Shown here in pieces: positions 1 through 7,069 of a stretch of 7,735 nucleotides of DNA. The notes below the pieces were generated by a model that saw only the letters and a list, made by a program, of their open reading frames with translations, did not search any database and was not told the origin of the DNA. Position numbers and translations under genes: made by a program. Position 1 is the stretch's first letter; each line of letters opens with the position of its first letter. Location of the stretch: assembly GCA_902797275.1 (NCBI GenBank), contig CADBSI010000091.1, positions 1-7,735 on the forward strand, written 5' to 3'. Origin of the DNA: an uncultured Erysipelotrichaceae bacterium. Lineage in GTDB: Bacteria > Bacillota_I > Bacilli_A > RF39 > UBA660.

Positions 1-1
1 A

Positions 2-550
2 GGTGGAGTTGCTTTATCAGTTAGACATTTAACAAATGTTCCAATTAAATTTATGGGAACTAGTGAGAAAATGGATGGATTGGAACTTTTTGATCCCAAA
101 AGAATGTCTAGTAGAATTCTTGGTATGGGAGATATTGTTTCTTTAGTTGAAAAAGCAACTGAAGCAATCAGTGAAGAAGAAGCTGAAGCATCTATTAAAA
201 AATTACAAAAAGGAAAATACGATTTAAATGATTTTTTAAATCAAATGAAACAAATTAAAAAGATGGGACCTCTTGAAAATTTATTAAAATTAATTCCTGG
301 TGCTAAGAAAATGGGACTTACTAATTTAAATATTGATCCAAAGAAAGTAGCAAGAATTGAAGCAATTATTCTTTCAATGACAGAGGCTGAGAAAAAAGAT
401 CCTAATATTATAAAAGCAAGTAGAAAAACAAGAATTGCTAAAGGATCAGGAGTATCTGTAAGTGAGGTTAATCGTCTATTAGAACAATTTGATAATTATA
501 AAAAAATGGTTAAAAATGTAATGAATGGTAATATGAAATTACCTTTTTAA
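2..550 (+). CDS. ffh: Signal recognition particle protein Ffh, 3' part (5' end outside window)
   Basis: The reading frame is open from base 2, so this is the last 182 residues of Ffh; the first ATG in the window (53) is an internal Met and not a start. Ffh is the SRP54-type GTPase that binds 4.5S/SRP RNA and signal peptides of nascent membrane proteins and docks with FtsY. Visible are the end of the G domain (GGVALSVRHLT, PIKFMGTSEK), the linker RILGMGD, and the complete M domain. The SRP-RNA-binding helix-turn-helix (SRKTRIAKGSG followed by EVNRLL) lies at about 419-481. The chain ends in the usual short Met-containing tail, MKLPF. Stop is TAA. sufC starts 9 nt later with its SD (GGAGGG) in the gap, so the two are probably co-transcribed. 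The identity is secure; the GTP-binding G1-G3 motifs are outside the window. Confidence 0.96.
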   Translation, partial: GGVALSVRHLTNVPIKFMGTSEKMDGLELFDPKRMSSRILGMGDIVSLVEKATEAISEEEAEASIKKLQKGKYDLNDFLNQMKQIKKMGPLENLLKLIPGAKKMGLTNLNIDPKKVARIEAIILSMTEAEKKDPNIIKASRKTRIAKGSGVSVSEVNRLLEQFDNYKKMVKNVMNGNMKLPF

Positions 551-559
551 GGAGGGTTT

Positions 560-1297
560 ATGCATATTGAAATAAAGAATTTATATGTTAGTGTTAAAGA
601 AAAAGAAATTTTAAAGAATTTAAACTTAAATATAAATGAGGGAGAAATCCATGCTATTATGGGACCTAATGGAACAGGTAAATCAACTTTATCTAAGGTA
701 ATCATGGGTTATCCTGACTTTAATATCAAGGGTAAAATTCTTGCTAACAACACTTTAATAAATGATTTAACAATTGATGAAAGAAGTAGACTAGGAATAT
801 TTTTAGTTTATCAAAATCCTATTTCTATTTCTGGCTTGACTAGTAGTGAGTTAATAAAAGCAAGTGTTGATACAAAAGGACATAAAAGCTTATATGAATT
901 TGCTTTAGAAGTAGAAAAAGATATGCAAAAACTAGAAATGCCAAAAGAAATGCTTCATCGAAGTTTTAATGTTGGTTTTTCTGGTGGTGAGAGAAAGAAA
1001 AATGAAATATTACAAGTATTGATGTTAAAACCTAAATTTATTATTTTAGATGAATTAGATTCTGGACTTGATGTTGATAGTTTAAAAATAGTTTGTTTAA
1101 ATTTAAATAAATATTTACAAGAAAACCCAGATACTTCAGTTTTAATAATAACTCATTATACAAGAGTACTAGAATACATCAAACCAGATTTTGTTCATAA
1201 AATGAATAACGGTACAATAGTAGAATCAGGTGATTATTCCCTTGCAAAAGAAATTGAAAAGAATGGTTATCAGTCATTTTCAATAACTGAGGAATAA
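560..1297 (+). CDS. sufC: SufC, Fe-S cluster assembly ATPase
   Basis: This 245-aa ABC-type ATPase is the motor of the SUF complex; it binds SufB/SufD-family scaffolds in the cytosol and drives their rearrangement during cluster assembly. It is not a transporter subunit. Visible motifs are Walker A GPNGTGKST (residues 35-43, Lys41), Q-loop Gln85 (VYQNP), ABC signature SGGERKK (141-147), Walker B FIILDE (160-165, Glu165), D-loop SGLD (168-171) and H-loop His199. The strings DELDSGLDVD and THYTRVL separate SufC from other ABC ATPases. Length is normal for the family. The ATG has a strong SD (GGAGGG, 551-556). It sits 9 nt after ffh and 3 nt before the sufD-like gene, with no promoter seen upstream, so it is likely transcribed with ffh. 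Confidence 0.97.
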   Translation: MHIEIKNLYVSVKEKEILKNLNLNINEGEIHAIMGPNGTGKSTLSKVIMGYPDFNIKGKILANNTLINDLTIDERSRLGIFLVYQNPISISGLTSSELIKASVDTKGHKSLYEFALEVEKDMQKLEMPKEMLHRSFNVGFSGGERKKNEILQVLMLKPKFIILDELDSGLDVDSLKIVCLNLNKYLQENPDTSVLIITHYTRVLEYIKPDFVHKMNNGTIVESGDYSLAKEIEKNGYQSFSITEE

Positions 1298-1300
1298 TTT

Positions 1301-2002
1301 ATGAATAAAATATTAATAGATACCAAAGAGTATGATTTAATAATAGATGAAAGTGATTCTTATAGTCTTGAAATACTAGAATCTTCTAAAATAAATATAA
1401 TAGTTAAAAAAGATATAAATGCTAAAATAAATATTTTAGTTAGTAATAAAGATCTTTTAATAAATTTAAAATTAGAAGAAAATAGTAATTTAGTTGTTAA
1501 CCAATTACTTCTTGATACTAGTATGAATTTAAATATTAAATTAAATAAATTTGCAAATATTAAATATGTTGCTAGTTTTTTAAGTAGTTTAGATCTTGAT
1601 AATATAATTAATATTAATCATGAAGAAACTTCAACTTCTAAAGTAATAATTAATGGAGTTAATTTAAAAAATAAATTTTATTTAACAATGAATGGTATTA
1701 TTCCTAAGAATAGTCCTAATTCTATTTTAGAAGAAAGTAGTAAAATTATTAATCTTGATAATAAATCTGATAGTAAAATAATACCTAATTTAATTATTGA
1801 TAATAAAGATGTAGTTGCTAATCATTCAGCTTTTATTGGAGAGTTTTCTTTAAATGAAGTTAATTATTTAAGATCAAGAGGTATTAGTTTAGAAGATGCT
1901 TATCGTTTATTATTGAAAGCTAACTTATTAAATGGTATGGATTTAGAAATAGACATGTATAAGTTTATTTATGCAATTAGAAATTATAAAATAGGGAGGT
2001 GA
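1301..2002 (+). CDS. sufD: Short SufD-like protein (SufB/SufD family), 233 aa
   Basis: Belongs to the SufB/SufD beta-helix family that forms the Fe-S scaffold with SufC. The recognisable part is the C-terminal third: VVANHSAFIG (171-180), then NYLRSRGIS (188-196) and the following helix with a YRLLL string. The His175-Ser-Ala context resembles SufD (its conserved His before G/S-A-x-x-G) more than SufB. The protein is much shorter than typical SufD or SufB (over 400 aa): it is essentially the core domain without the N-terminal helical region. It has no cysteine at all, so the SufB scaffold cysteine is absent. The N-terminal half is rich in Asn, Ile, Leu and Lys, with repeated beta-strand-like stretches as expected for a beta-helix. 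It starts 3 nt after sufC with a weak GAGG SD (1289-1292). Family is fairly sure; the SufD rather than SufB assignment is less sure. Confidence 0.82.
   Translation: MNKILIDTKEYDLIIDESDSYSLEILESSKINIIVKKDINAKINILVSNKDLLINLKLEENSNLVVNQLLLDTSMNLNIKLNKFANIKYVASFLSSLDLDNIININHEETSTSKVIINGVNLKNKFYLTMNGIIPKNSPNSILEESSKIINLDNKSDSKIIPNLIIDNKDVVANHSAFIGEFSLNEVNYLRSRGISLEDAYRLLLKANLLNGMDLEIDMYKFIYAIRNYKIGR
1994..2002 (+). promoter_or_regulatory. Shine-Dalgarno site of sufS overlapping the sufD-like stop
   Basis: GGGAGGTGA is a near-perfect anti-16S match whose last three bases are the TGA stop of the upstream gene. The sufS ATG follows at 2006. It fixes the sufS start and suggests coupled translation. 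It also argues that this TGA is a real stop and not a Trp codon joining the two in-frame genes. Confidence 0.85.
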
Positions 2003-2005
2003 AGT

Positions 2006-3199
2006 ATGAATCGTGATGATTTTTTAATGTTAAACAATGACTATATTTATTTTGATAATGGAGCAACAACTTTTAAACCTAATAGTGTAGTTAATAAAGT
2101 AGTTGATTATTATACTAAATATACAGCTAATTCTCATCGAGGTGATTATGATTTAAGTCAAAAAGTTGATTATTTATATGAAGAAACTCGTGATAAAGTT
2201 AAAGATTTTATAAATGCTAGTAGTAGTAAAGAAATAATATTTACTAGTGGTACAACAATGTCTTTAAATATGATAGTATTTGGTTTTATGAAATATTATT
2301 TACAAAAAGGTGATGAAATTTTAATTACGAAAGCAGAACATGCTAGTAATGTTTTACCATGGCTTGAACTTGAAAAAGAAATAGGTATAGTTGTTAAATA
2401 TATTCCTTTAAAAGATTTAAAAGTAGATTTAGAAACCGTTAAAAATTGTATAACTGAAAAAACTAAAGTAATCTCACTTGCTTATATTACCAATGTGATA
2501 GGTGATATTAGACCAATTAAAGAAATAGCTAAACTAATTCATGAGAATAATGGTTTAATTGTAGTTGATGGAGCTCAAAGCGTTCCTCATATAAAAACTA
2601 ATGTAATAGAAGATGATATTGATTTTCTAGCTTTCTCAGCTCATAAAATGTTAGGACCAACAGGAACTGGAGTTTTATATGGAAAATATATTTATTTAGA
2701 TAAAATGAAACCAATCTTTTATGGAGGAGGTATGAATAGTCGTTTTGAAAGTACAAAAGAAATCGAATATAAAACTCTTCCTTTAAGACTTGAGGCTGGA
2801 ACGCAAAATATTGCTGGCGTTTTAGGACTATCTGCTAGTATTGATTATTTAAATAGTATAGGTATGAATAAAATTCATGAACACGAGCTAGAATTAAAAA
2901 ACTATTTATTAGAAAAATTAAAAAGTATTGATAATATAACAGTTTATAATAAAAACACTGATTCTGGTATTGTTGTTTTTAATATTGATAATATCTTTTC
3001 AGAAGACACATCAAGATATTTAAATCATTATCATATTTTTGTTAGAGCTGGTAATCATTGTACGAAAATGGTTAAAGATGAACTTGGTATTAAAAATACT
3101 TGTCGAATTAGTTTTTACTTATATAATACTAAAGAAGAAATAGACAAATTAATAGAAGTACTTAAAAATAATAAAGATTTATATGAAATAATTTTATAG
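2006..3199 (+). CDS. sufS: SufS, PLP-dependent cysteine desulfurase
   Basis: A group II (SufS/CsdA-type) cysteine desulfurase of 397 aa. It takes sulfur from L-cysteine as an enzyme persulfide, releasing alanine, and hands it to SufU. Visible are the N-terminal YFDNGATT (15-22), the PLP-stacking His112 (AEHASN), Asp188 and Gln191 (VVDGAQ), the Schiff-base Lys214 in SAHK, EAGTQN (263-268), and the active-site Cys352 in RAGNHC. The usual GHHC is GNHC here, with the catalytic Cys kept. RISFYLYNT (367-375) matches the typical C-terminal signature. The N-terminus is slightly shorter than in many homologues, but the strong SD just upstream supports this ATG. sufU begins 9 nt downstream, the expected partner for this desulfurase type in Bacillota. 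Confidence 0.97.
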   Translation: MNRDDFLMLNNDYIYFDNGATTFKPNSVVNKVVDYYTKYTANSHRGDYDLSQKVDYLYEETRDKVKDFINASSSKEIIFTSGTTMSLNMIVFGFMKYYLQKGDEILITKAEHASNVLPWLELEKEIGIVVKYIPLKDLKVDLETVKNCITEKTKVISLAYITNVIGDIRPIKEIAKLIHENNGLIVVDGAQSVPHIKTNVIEDDIDFLAFSAHKMLGPTGTGVLYGKYIYLDKMKPIFYGGGMNSRFESTKEIEYKTLPLRLEAGTQNIAGVLGLSASIDYLNSIGMNKIHEHELELKNYLLEKLKSIDNITVYNKNTDSGIVVFNIDNIFSEDTSRYLNHYHIFVRAGNHCTKMVKDELGIKNTCRISFYLYNTKEEIDKLIEVLKNNKDLYEIIL

Positions 3200-3208
3200 A
3201 GGTAGAAA

Positions 3209-3646
3209 ATGGATACAAATTTAAGAAGAGAAATAATTGTTGATAATGCTGAAAATCCTTTTCATCGAGGATTAGCGAATAAAGATGGTTATATAAAAGC
3301 TAATACTCATAATGAGTCTTGTATAGATAATATAGATTTATATGTTAAATTTCAAGATGGAAAAATAATTGATGCTTACTTTGAAGGTGAAGCTTGTGCA
3401 ATTACAACTAGTGCTACTAGTATCATGATAAGAAAAATAATTGGTAAAACCAAAGAAGAGGCTATTTCACTTATGAGGGAATACTATAATATGATTGAAG
3501 AAAATAGTTATGATGAAGCATATTTAGGGGAACTTAATGCTTATTCTAATATAGCTAAACAACCAAGTAGAAAAAAATGTGCAACCTTACCATTTCAAAC
3601 TTTAGAAAAAACAATTAAAATATCTGAAATAGAAAATATCAACTAG
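3209..3646 (+). CDS. sufU: SufU, zinc-dependent sulfurtransferase partner of SufS
   Basis: This 145-aa IscU-like protein of the SufU type accepts persulfide sulfur from SufS and passes it to the scaffold. All four predicted zinc ligands are present: Cys38 and Asp40 in SCIDNI, Cys63 in GEACAI, and Cys124 in RKKCATLPF. The insert between the second and third cysteines (about residues 80-115), absent from IscU, marks it as SufU. The C-terminal KCATLPFQTLEKTI closely resembles the family ending KCATLAW..LE. SD is AGAGGT (3198-3203), overlapping the sufS stop. It is the last gene of the suf string. In the common Bacillota order sufB would come next, but a new promoter and an unrelated gene follow instead. 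Confidence 0.95.
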   Translation: MDTNLRREIIVDNAENPFHRGLANKDGYIKANTHNESCIDNIDLYVKFQDGKIIDAYFEGEACAITTSATSIMIRKIIGKTKEEAISLMREYYNMIEENSYDEAYLGELNAYSNIAKQPSRKKCATLPFQTLEKTIKISEIENIN

Positions 3647-3675
3647 TTGCTTAAGATTAAAAAATATTGTATAAT
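3647..3675 (+). promoter_or_regulatory. Sigma-A-type promoter for the membrane-protein operon
   Basis: TTGCTT (3647-3652) and a consensus TATAAT (3670-3675) are separated by 17 nt, with a TG dinucleotide directly before the -10. The expected transcript start near 3681-3683 would leave a leader of about 17 nt before the ATG at 3699, which is preceded by GGAGGA (3690-3695). The -35 begins right after the sufU stop. No terminator hairpin with a T-run is visible between sufU and this promoter, so read-through from the suf genes may add to its output. Confidence 0.8.
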
Positions 3676-3698
3676 ACTTATATCAAAGTGGAGGATTT

Positions 3699-4184
3699 AT
3701 GAAATTTATAAAAAAGAATAAATATACAATTATTGTAATTATTGTATTTTTAGCATTAGTTGTATCTTTTGTAGAAATAAAAAATATTTTAGTACCAGAT
3801 GAAGGAAAAGCTGTTTATGGAAATAGATTAGATGGAATAGAGAAACATCCTTTAAAAACAAGTGATTTAGAATCAATTGAAAAATCAATTAAAGAACAAG
3901 AGAAAGTTAATGATGTATCTAGTAAATTACATGGTAAAATTATAAATATAACTATTACTGTTCAAGATGATGTTAGTATTAATGATGCTAAAACTCTTGC
4001 AACTAACACAATTAGTTTATTTACTAAAGATGATTTATCTTTTTATTCTCTTCAAGTATTTGTAAAAAAAGAAAATCAAGATTTAAACAACTTTCCAATA
4101 ATTGGTTATAAAGATGCTGGAAGTGAAGAAATGCTTTTTACTAAAGACAGAGAAATAACTACGGAGGAATCTGATGAAAAATAA
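3699..4184 (+). CDS. Single-pass membrane protein of unknown function, 161 aa
   Basis: I do not recognise this protein. It has a short basic N-terminus (KFIKKNKY), one hydrophobic segment at about residues 9-25, and no lipobox cysteine or obvious cleavage site, so it is probably anchored with the remainder outside the cell. The outer part has a conserved-looking YGNRLDGI (40-47). A helix-like charged stretch (55-75) leads into strand-like IINITITV (81-88), then a helix-like segment with DAKTLATNTI and another strand (SLQVFVKK). This alpha/beta pattern is vaguely like small BON-type or shock-protein domains, which is only a guess. The tail is acidic. It is first in its operon and overlaps the sensor gene by 11 nt, suggesting a shared envelope function. 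It is real by SD, promoter and composition. Confidence 0.85.
   Translation: MKFIKKNKYTIIVIIVFLALVVSFVEIKNILVPDEGKAVYGNRLDGIEKHPLKTSDLESIEKSIKEQEKVNDVSSKLHGKIINITITVQDDVSINDAKTLATNTISLFTKDDLSFYSLQVFVKKENQDLNNFPIIGYKDAGSEEMLFTKDREITTEESDEK
4163..4167 (+). promoter_or_regulatory. Shine-Dalgarno site of the sensor gene inside the preceding gene
   Basis: GGAGG lies within the last codons of the upstream gene, 6 nt before the ATG at 4174. It supports that start and the 11-nt overlap between the two genes (4174-4184), an arrangement typical of translational coupling. Confidence 0.8.
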
Positions 4185-6219
4185 AAAAAAGTTATTAATC
4201 TTTATTGTAGTAATAGCCCTTCTTGCTTTTATTACTCTTTTCTTTGTTTATTATTATAAAGAATCTAGTTTACTTACCTCAAATGATAAAAAATGGTTAA
4301 GTGAAAACAATAAGAAAATAGTTGATATTGATGTATTAAATGATGTTTCTGTTTATGCTATGAATGGTACAGGTGTAATATTTGATTTTCTAGATTATAT
4401 CTCAGATGAAACTGGTTTACAATTTAACAAGGTACCATATAGTAAAGAAGAAACTCCAACAGGTAAAAATTATAAAGTTGAAATACTAGATGGTAGTACA
4501 ACTTTAGATAATAATCAATTATTTATCTTTGAAGATTCCTACGTTGCTATTTCAACTAAACCCATTAAAATAAACGAAATAACTGATTTTTCAGGTTATA
4601 AATTAGGAGTTTTAACAAGTGATGAATCTAATGTTAGTTATTATTTAAAAAGTGTTAAAGATATTACTTATCACCCCCAAGCTAATATAGAAGCTTTATT
4701 TAAAACCTTAAATGATGGTAATATAGATATGTTAATAGTACCAAATATGTTATCCCTTGAAAATACAATTAATAATGAAGATTATTCTCTAAATTACTTT
4801 TTTACTGATATGACTAAAAAAATAGTTTTAACACTTGATAGTAATAATAAAGATTTAAATAATATTATAAAAAAATATTTTAATTATTGGCAAAAAGAAT
4901 ATTATGTTTCAGATTATAATAAATTACTTCTTAACTATTATTTATCTGAAAGAAAAATAAATGATAAAACCAAAGCTGATTTATTAAGTAAAACTTATGT
5001 TTATGGTTATGTTGAAAATTCTCCATATGAAACAACTAGAAAAAATAAAATAGTAGGGGTAGCTGCTGAATATATTAATCGTTTAATAAGATTAACTGAT
5101 ATTGATTTTTCTTATAAAAAATATAATACCGTTGATGAATTAAATCAAGCGATTAAAAATGGAGATGTAGATATTTACTTTAATTACATTAATAGTGAAG
5201 ATAGTAAATATTTAAAAACAATTTCACCTTTTATTGAAAACTATGTTGTTCTTGCTAAAACAAGTGATGATTATGTAATATCTTCATTTGAAGGATTAAA
5301 AGGAAAAAATATTTATATGTTAGGTAATTATCAAGCTTTATATAAATATATAAATTCATTAGCTAAAGTTAATACTAAAACTTATGATAATATTAAAAAA
5401 ATGGTAAAAGAAAGTAAAAAAGATAAAACTCTTATCATTGTTGATAAAGAACTTTATACTTATTATAAGAATTCTGAGTTTAAAGATTATGAAGTAATAT
5501 ATACAGATATTATGAGTAATGATTATACTTTTAATGTTAAATCATCTAATAGTTCTTTCTATAGTTTATTTAATTATGTTATTAATACTAATTCTTATTA
5601 TAAATATAGAAATATGGGTTTTAATAGTTTAAATGCTTCAATATTTGAAAAAACTTCTTTTGAAGAATTATATTTATTAATATTAGCTATTATTTTAGTA
5701 CCAATTATTATAATTATATTAATAATTATTTTACTTAAAAATCGTCATAAATTAAAATTAGTTAAAAAAGAAGATAGAAAGAAATATACAGATATGTTAA
5801 CTTCTTTAAAAAATAGAAATTATTTAAATTTACAAATAGATTCATGGAATTTAAGTAAAGTATATCCTCAAACAATTGTTATTGTTGATATTAATAATTT
5901 AAAATATATAAATGATAATTATGGTCGTGAAAAAGGAGATAATTTAATCGTTAGAGTTGCTAGTATTTTAGTTAATACGCAACTTGAAAATACAGAGATT
6001 GTTAGAACAGATGGAACAGAGTTTTTAATATATTTAGTAGGTTATAGTGAAAATCAAATAGATATTTATCTTAAAAAGTTAAGAAAAGAATTAACTGAAC
6101 TTCCATATGGTTTTGGAGCAAGTGTTGGTTATAGTATGATATTTGATAATATTAAAACTATTGATGATGCTATTAATGAAGCTATGATTGATATGCAAAG
6201 TGATAAAAGTGAGTTTTAA
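4174..6219 (+). CDS. Membrane sensor: two solute-binding-like domains plus degenerate GGDEF domain
   Basis: A 681-aa protein with an N-terminal membrane anchor (about 7-27), a long outer region, a second membrane segment (about 499-521) and a cytoplasmic GGDEF-family domain (about 535-681). The outer region looks like two tandem family-3 solute-binding domains. The first (about 33-255) opens with SNDKKWLSENNK, and the second (about 272-485) contains YGYVENSPYE, GVAAEYINRL and NGDVDIYF, as in amino-acid-binding proteins. The GGDEF domain keeps the LKNRNYLN entry, Asp572 (VDINNLKYIND), the GD at 588-589 and a GASVGYS end. The signature, however, is DGTEF (613-617): the catalytic metal-binding acidic third residue is Thr, and no RxxD inhibitory site precedes it. 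It is therefore probably not an active diguanylate cyclase and may bind nucleotide or act as a dimerising output. No EAL or HD-GYP partner is in the window. Ends TAATG into the next gene. Confidence 0.88.
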   Translation: MKNKKKLLIFIVVIALLAFITLFFVYYYKESSLLTSNDKKWLSENNKKIVDIDVLNDVSVYAMNGTGVIFDFLDYISDETGLQFNKVPYSKEETPTGKNYKVEILDGSTTLDNNQLFIFEDSYVAISTKPIKINEITDFSGYKLGVLTSDESNVSYYLKSVKDITYHPQANIEALFKTLNDGNIDMLIVPNMLSLENTINNEDYSLNYFFTDMTKKIVLTLDSNNKDLNNIIKKYFNYWQKEYYVSDYNKLLLNYYLSERKINDKTKADLLSKTYVYGYVENSPYETTRKNKIVGVAAEYINRLIRLTDIDFSYKKYNTVDELNQAIKNGDVDIYFNYINSEDSKYLKTISPFIENYVVLAKTSDDYVISSFEGLKGKNIYMLGNYQALYKYINSLAKVNTKTYDNIKKMVKESKKDKTLIIVDKELYTYYKNSEFKDYEVIYTDIMSNDYTFNVKSSNSSFYSLFNYVINTNSYYKYRNMGFNSLNASIFEKTSFEELYLLILAIILVPIIIIILIIILLKNRHKLKLVKKEDRKKYTDMLTSLKNRNYLNLQIDSWNLSKVYPQTIVIVDINNLKYINDNYGREKGDNLIVRVASILVNTQLENTEIVRTDGTEFLIYLVGYSENQIDIYLKKLRKELTELPYGFGASVGYSMIFDNIKTIDDAINEAMIDMQSDKSEF

Positions 6220-7049
6220 TGAATAAATTCAAATCATATATAAAAAGAATAATTAAGTTAATTAACTTAGAAGAAATGAAAACCTTACCTGGTCATTTAG
6301 CTTTTAATATTGTTTTAATGATAGTACCAATATTTTCAATAATAGGGGTAATAGGATCTAATTTTGAAGTAGCTAAAATAATTAATGTTTTAGATAATAA
6401 TGTTCCAGATGCAGTTTTAAGTATTATAGATAGTGCTTTAAATATTACTAGTACAAGTTATAATTTATTCTTATTTATAATATTTAGTTTATGGCTTGTA
6501 TCAGGAGGATGTAGAGCAATTATACAAGTAAGTGATGTTTTATATAAAGCTACTGCTTCTAATTTGAAAAATTATATAAAATCATTCTTTATGGTTATAA
6601 TTTTATTTGGACTTATAACATTTATGTTAATTGTTCCAGTTTTTGGTGATATTATATTTAAATTATTAAATAATCATTTTAATGAAAAAGGAATGGAATT
6701 AATAACTAATATTTATCATTTTTTAAAGTATCCACTTTCTATAATATTAATGTTTATATCAATTAAATTATTATATACAATTGCTCCAAGTATTAGAATA
6801 GAAAGTAAATATGCTAATAATGGAGCTTGGTTTACAACTATTTCTTGGTTTATTACATCAAGAATATACTCATATCATTTAAATAATTACAGTAATTACA
6901 ATGTTTATTATGGTAGTTTATCAAACATATTAATTTTATTGGTATGGGTATATTTACTTGCTTATTTATTTACAATTGGAATAGCTTTAAATGCTGATAA
7001 TTATTTAATTGAAAAAAAGAAATTACAAGAAGGCTTAGAACTTAAATAG
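6219..7049 (+). CDS. YihY/BrkB-family integral membrane protein
   Basis: A 276-aa polytopic membrane protein of the YihY/virulence factor BrkB family, once misnamed RNase BN; its biochemical role is unsettled. Visible family features are the first membrane helix with GHLAFNIVLMIVPIFSI (25-41), the SLWLVSGGCRAIIQ segment (90-103), and the hallmark YGSLSNILILLVWVYLLAY near 231-249, followed by GIALNAD. About six hydrophobic segments are seen (near 26-46, 82-100, 122-146, 170-190, 203-217 and 234-258). The C-terminal tail is short and charged. The start overlaps the stop of the sensor gene (TAATG) and has no good SD of its own, so translation is probably coupled. The gene ends inside a terminator-like hairpin. 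Confidence 0.92.
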   Translation: MNKFKSYIKRIIKLINLEEMKTLPGHLAFNIVLMIVPIFSIIGVIGSNFEVAKIINVLDNNVPDAVLSIIDSALNITSTSYNLFLFIIFSLWLVSGGCRAIIQVSDVLYKATASNLKNYIKSFFMVIILFGLITFMLIVPVFGDIIFKLLNNHFNEKGMELITNIYHFLKYPLSIILMFISIKLLYTIAPSIRIESKYANNGAWFTTISWFITSRIYSYHLNNYSNYNVYYGSLSNILILLVWVYLLAYLFTIGIALNADNYLIEKKKLQEGLELK

Positions 7050-7069
7050 CTCTAAAACTTCTTGTTTTT
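7025..7069 (+). terminator. Likely intrinsic terminator at the end of the membrane-protein operon
   Basis: ACAAGAAG (7025-7032) pairs perfectly with CTTCTTGT (7058-7065), and an inner TTAGA (7035-7039) pairs with TCTAA (7051-7055), leaving a 2x2 internal mismatch and an 11-nt loop. A T-run (7065-7069) follows directly. The stem is A/T-heavy, as expected for this genome. Its 5' arm lies in the last codons of the YihY gene and its loop holds the stop codon. Confidence 0.7.

Noticed and set aside
53..550. A separate small gene starting at ATG 53
   Set aside because: The frame is open to the window start and the upstream residues (GGVALSVRHLT) continue the Ffh G domain, so this ATG is an internal methionine.
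1994..2012. Possible SufD-SufS fusion if TGA encoded Trp, as in Mycoplasma
   Set aside because: The two genes are in the same frame with only TGA and one codon between them, but every Trp in the window is TGG, no gene has an internal TGA, and a strong SD overlaps this TGA. The standard code fits better.
3640..3649. Perfect 10-nt palindrome CAACTAGTTG at the sufU stop, as an operator or terminator
   Set aside because: Several such palindromes are expected by chance in an AT-rich window of this size, there is no loop or T-run, and no second copy is seen.
6254..6269. 16-nt perfect palindrome TAAGTTAATTAACTTA near the start of the YihY gene
   Set aside because: At this base composition about one such palindrome is expected per window by chance, and it falls in ordinary codons (KLINL). 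No copy was seen at the two promoters.
6219..7049. Annotation of the YihY-family protein as ribonuclease BN
   Set aside because: That name came from an old misassignment; RNase BN is a soluble metallo-beta-lactamase-fold enzyme, and this is a polytopic membrane protein with no such motifs.
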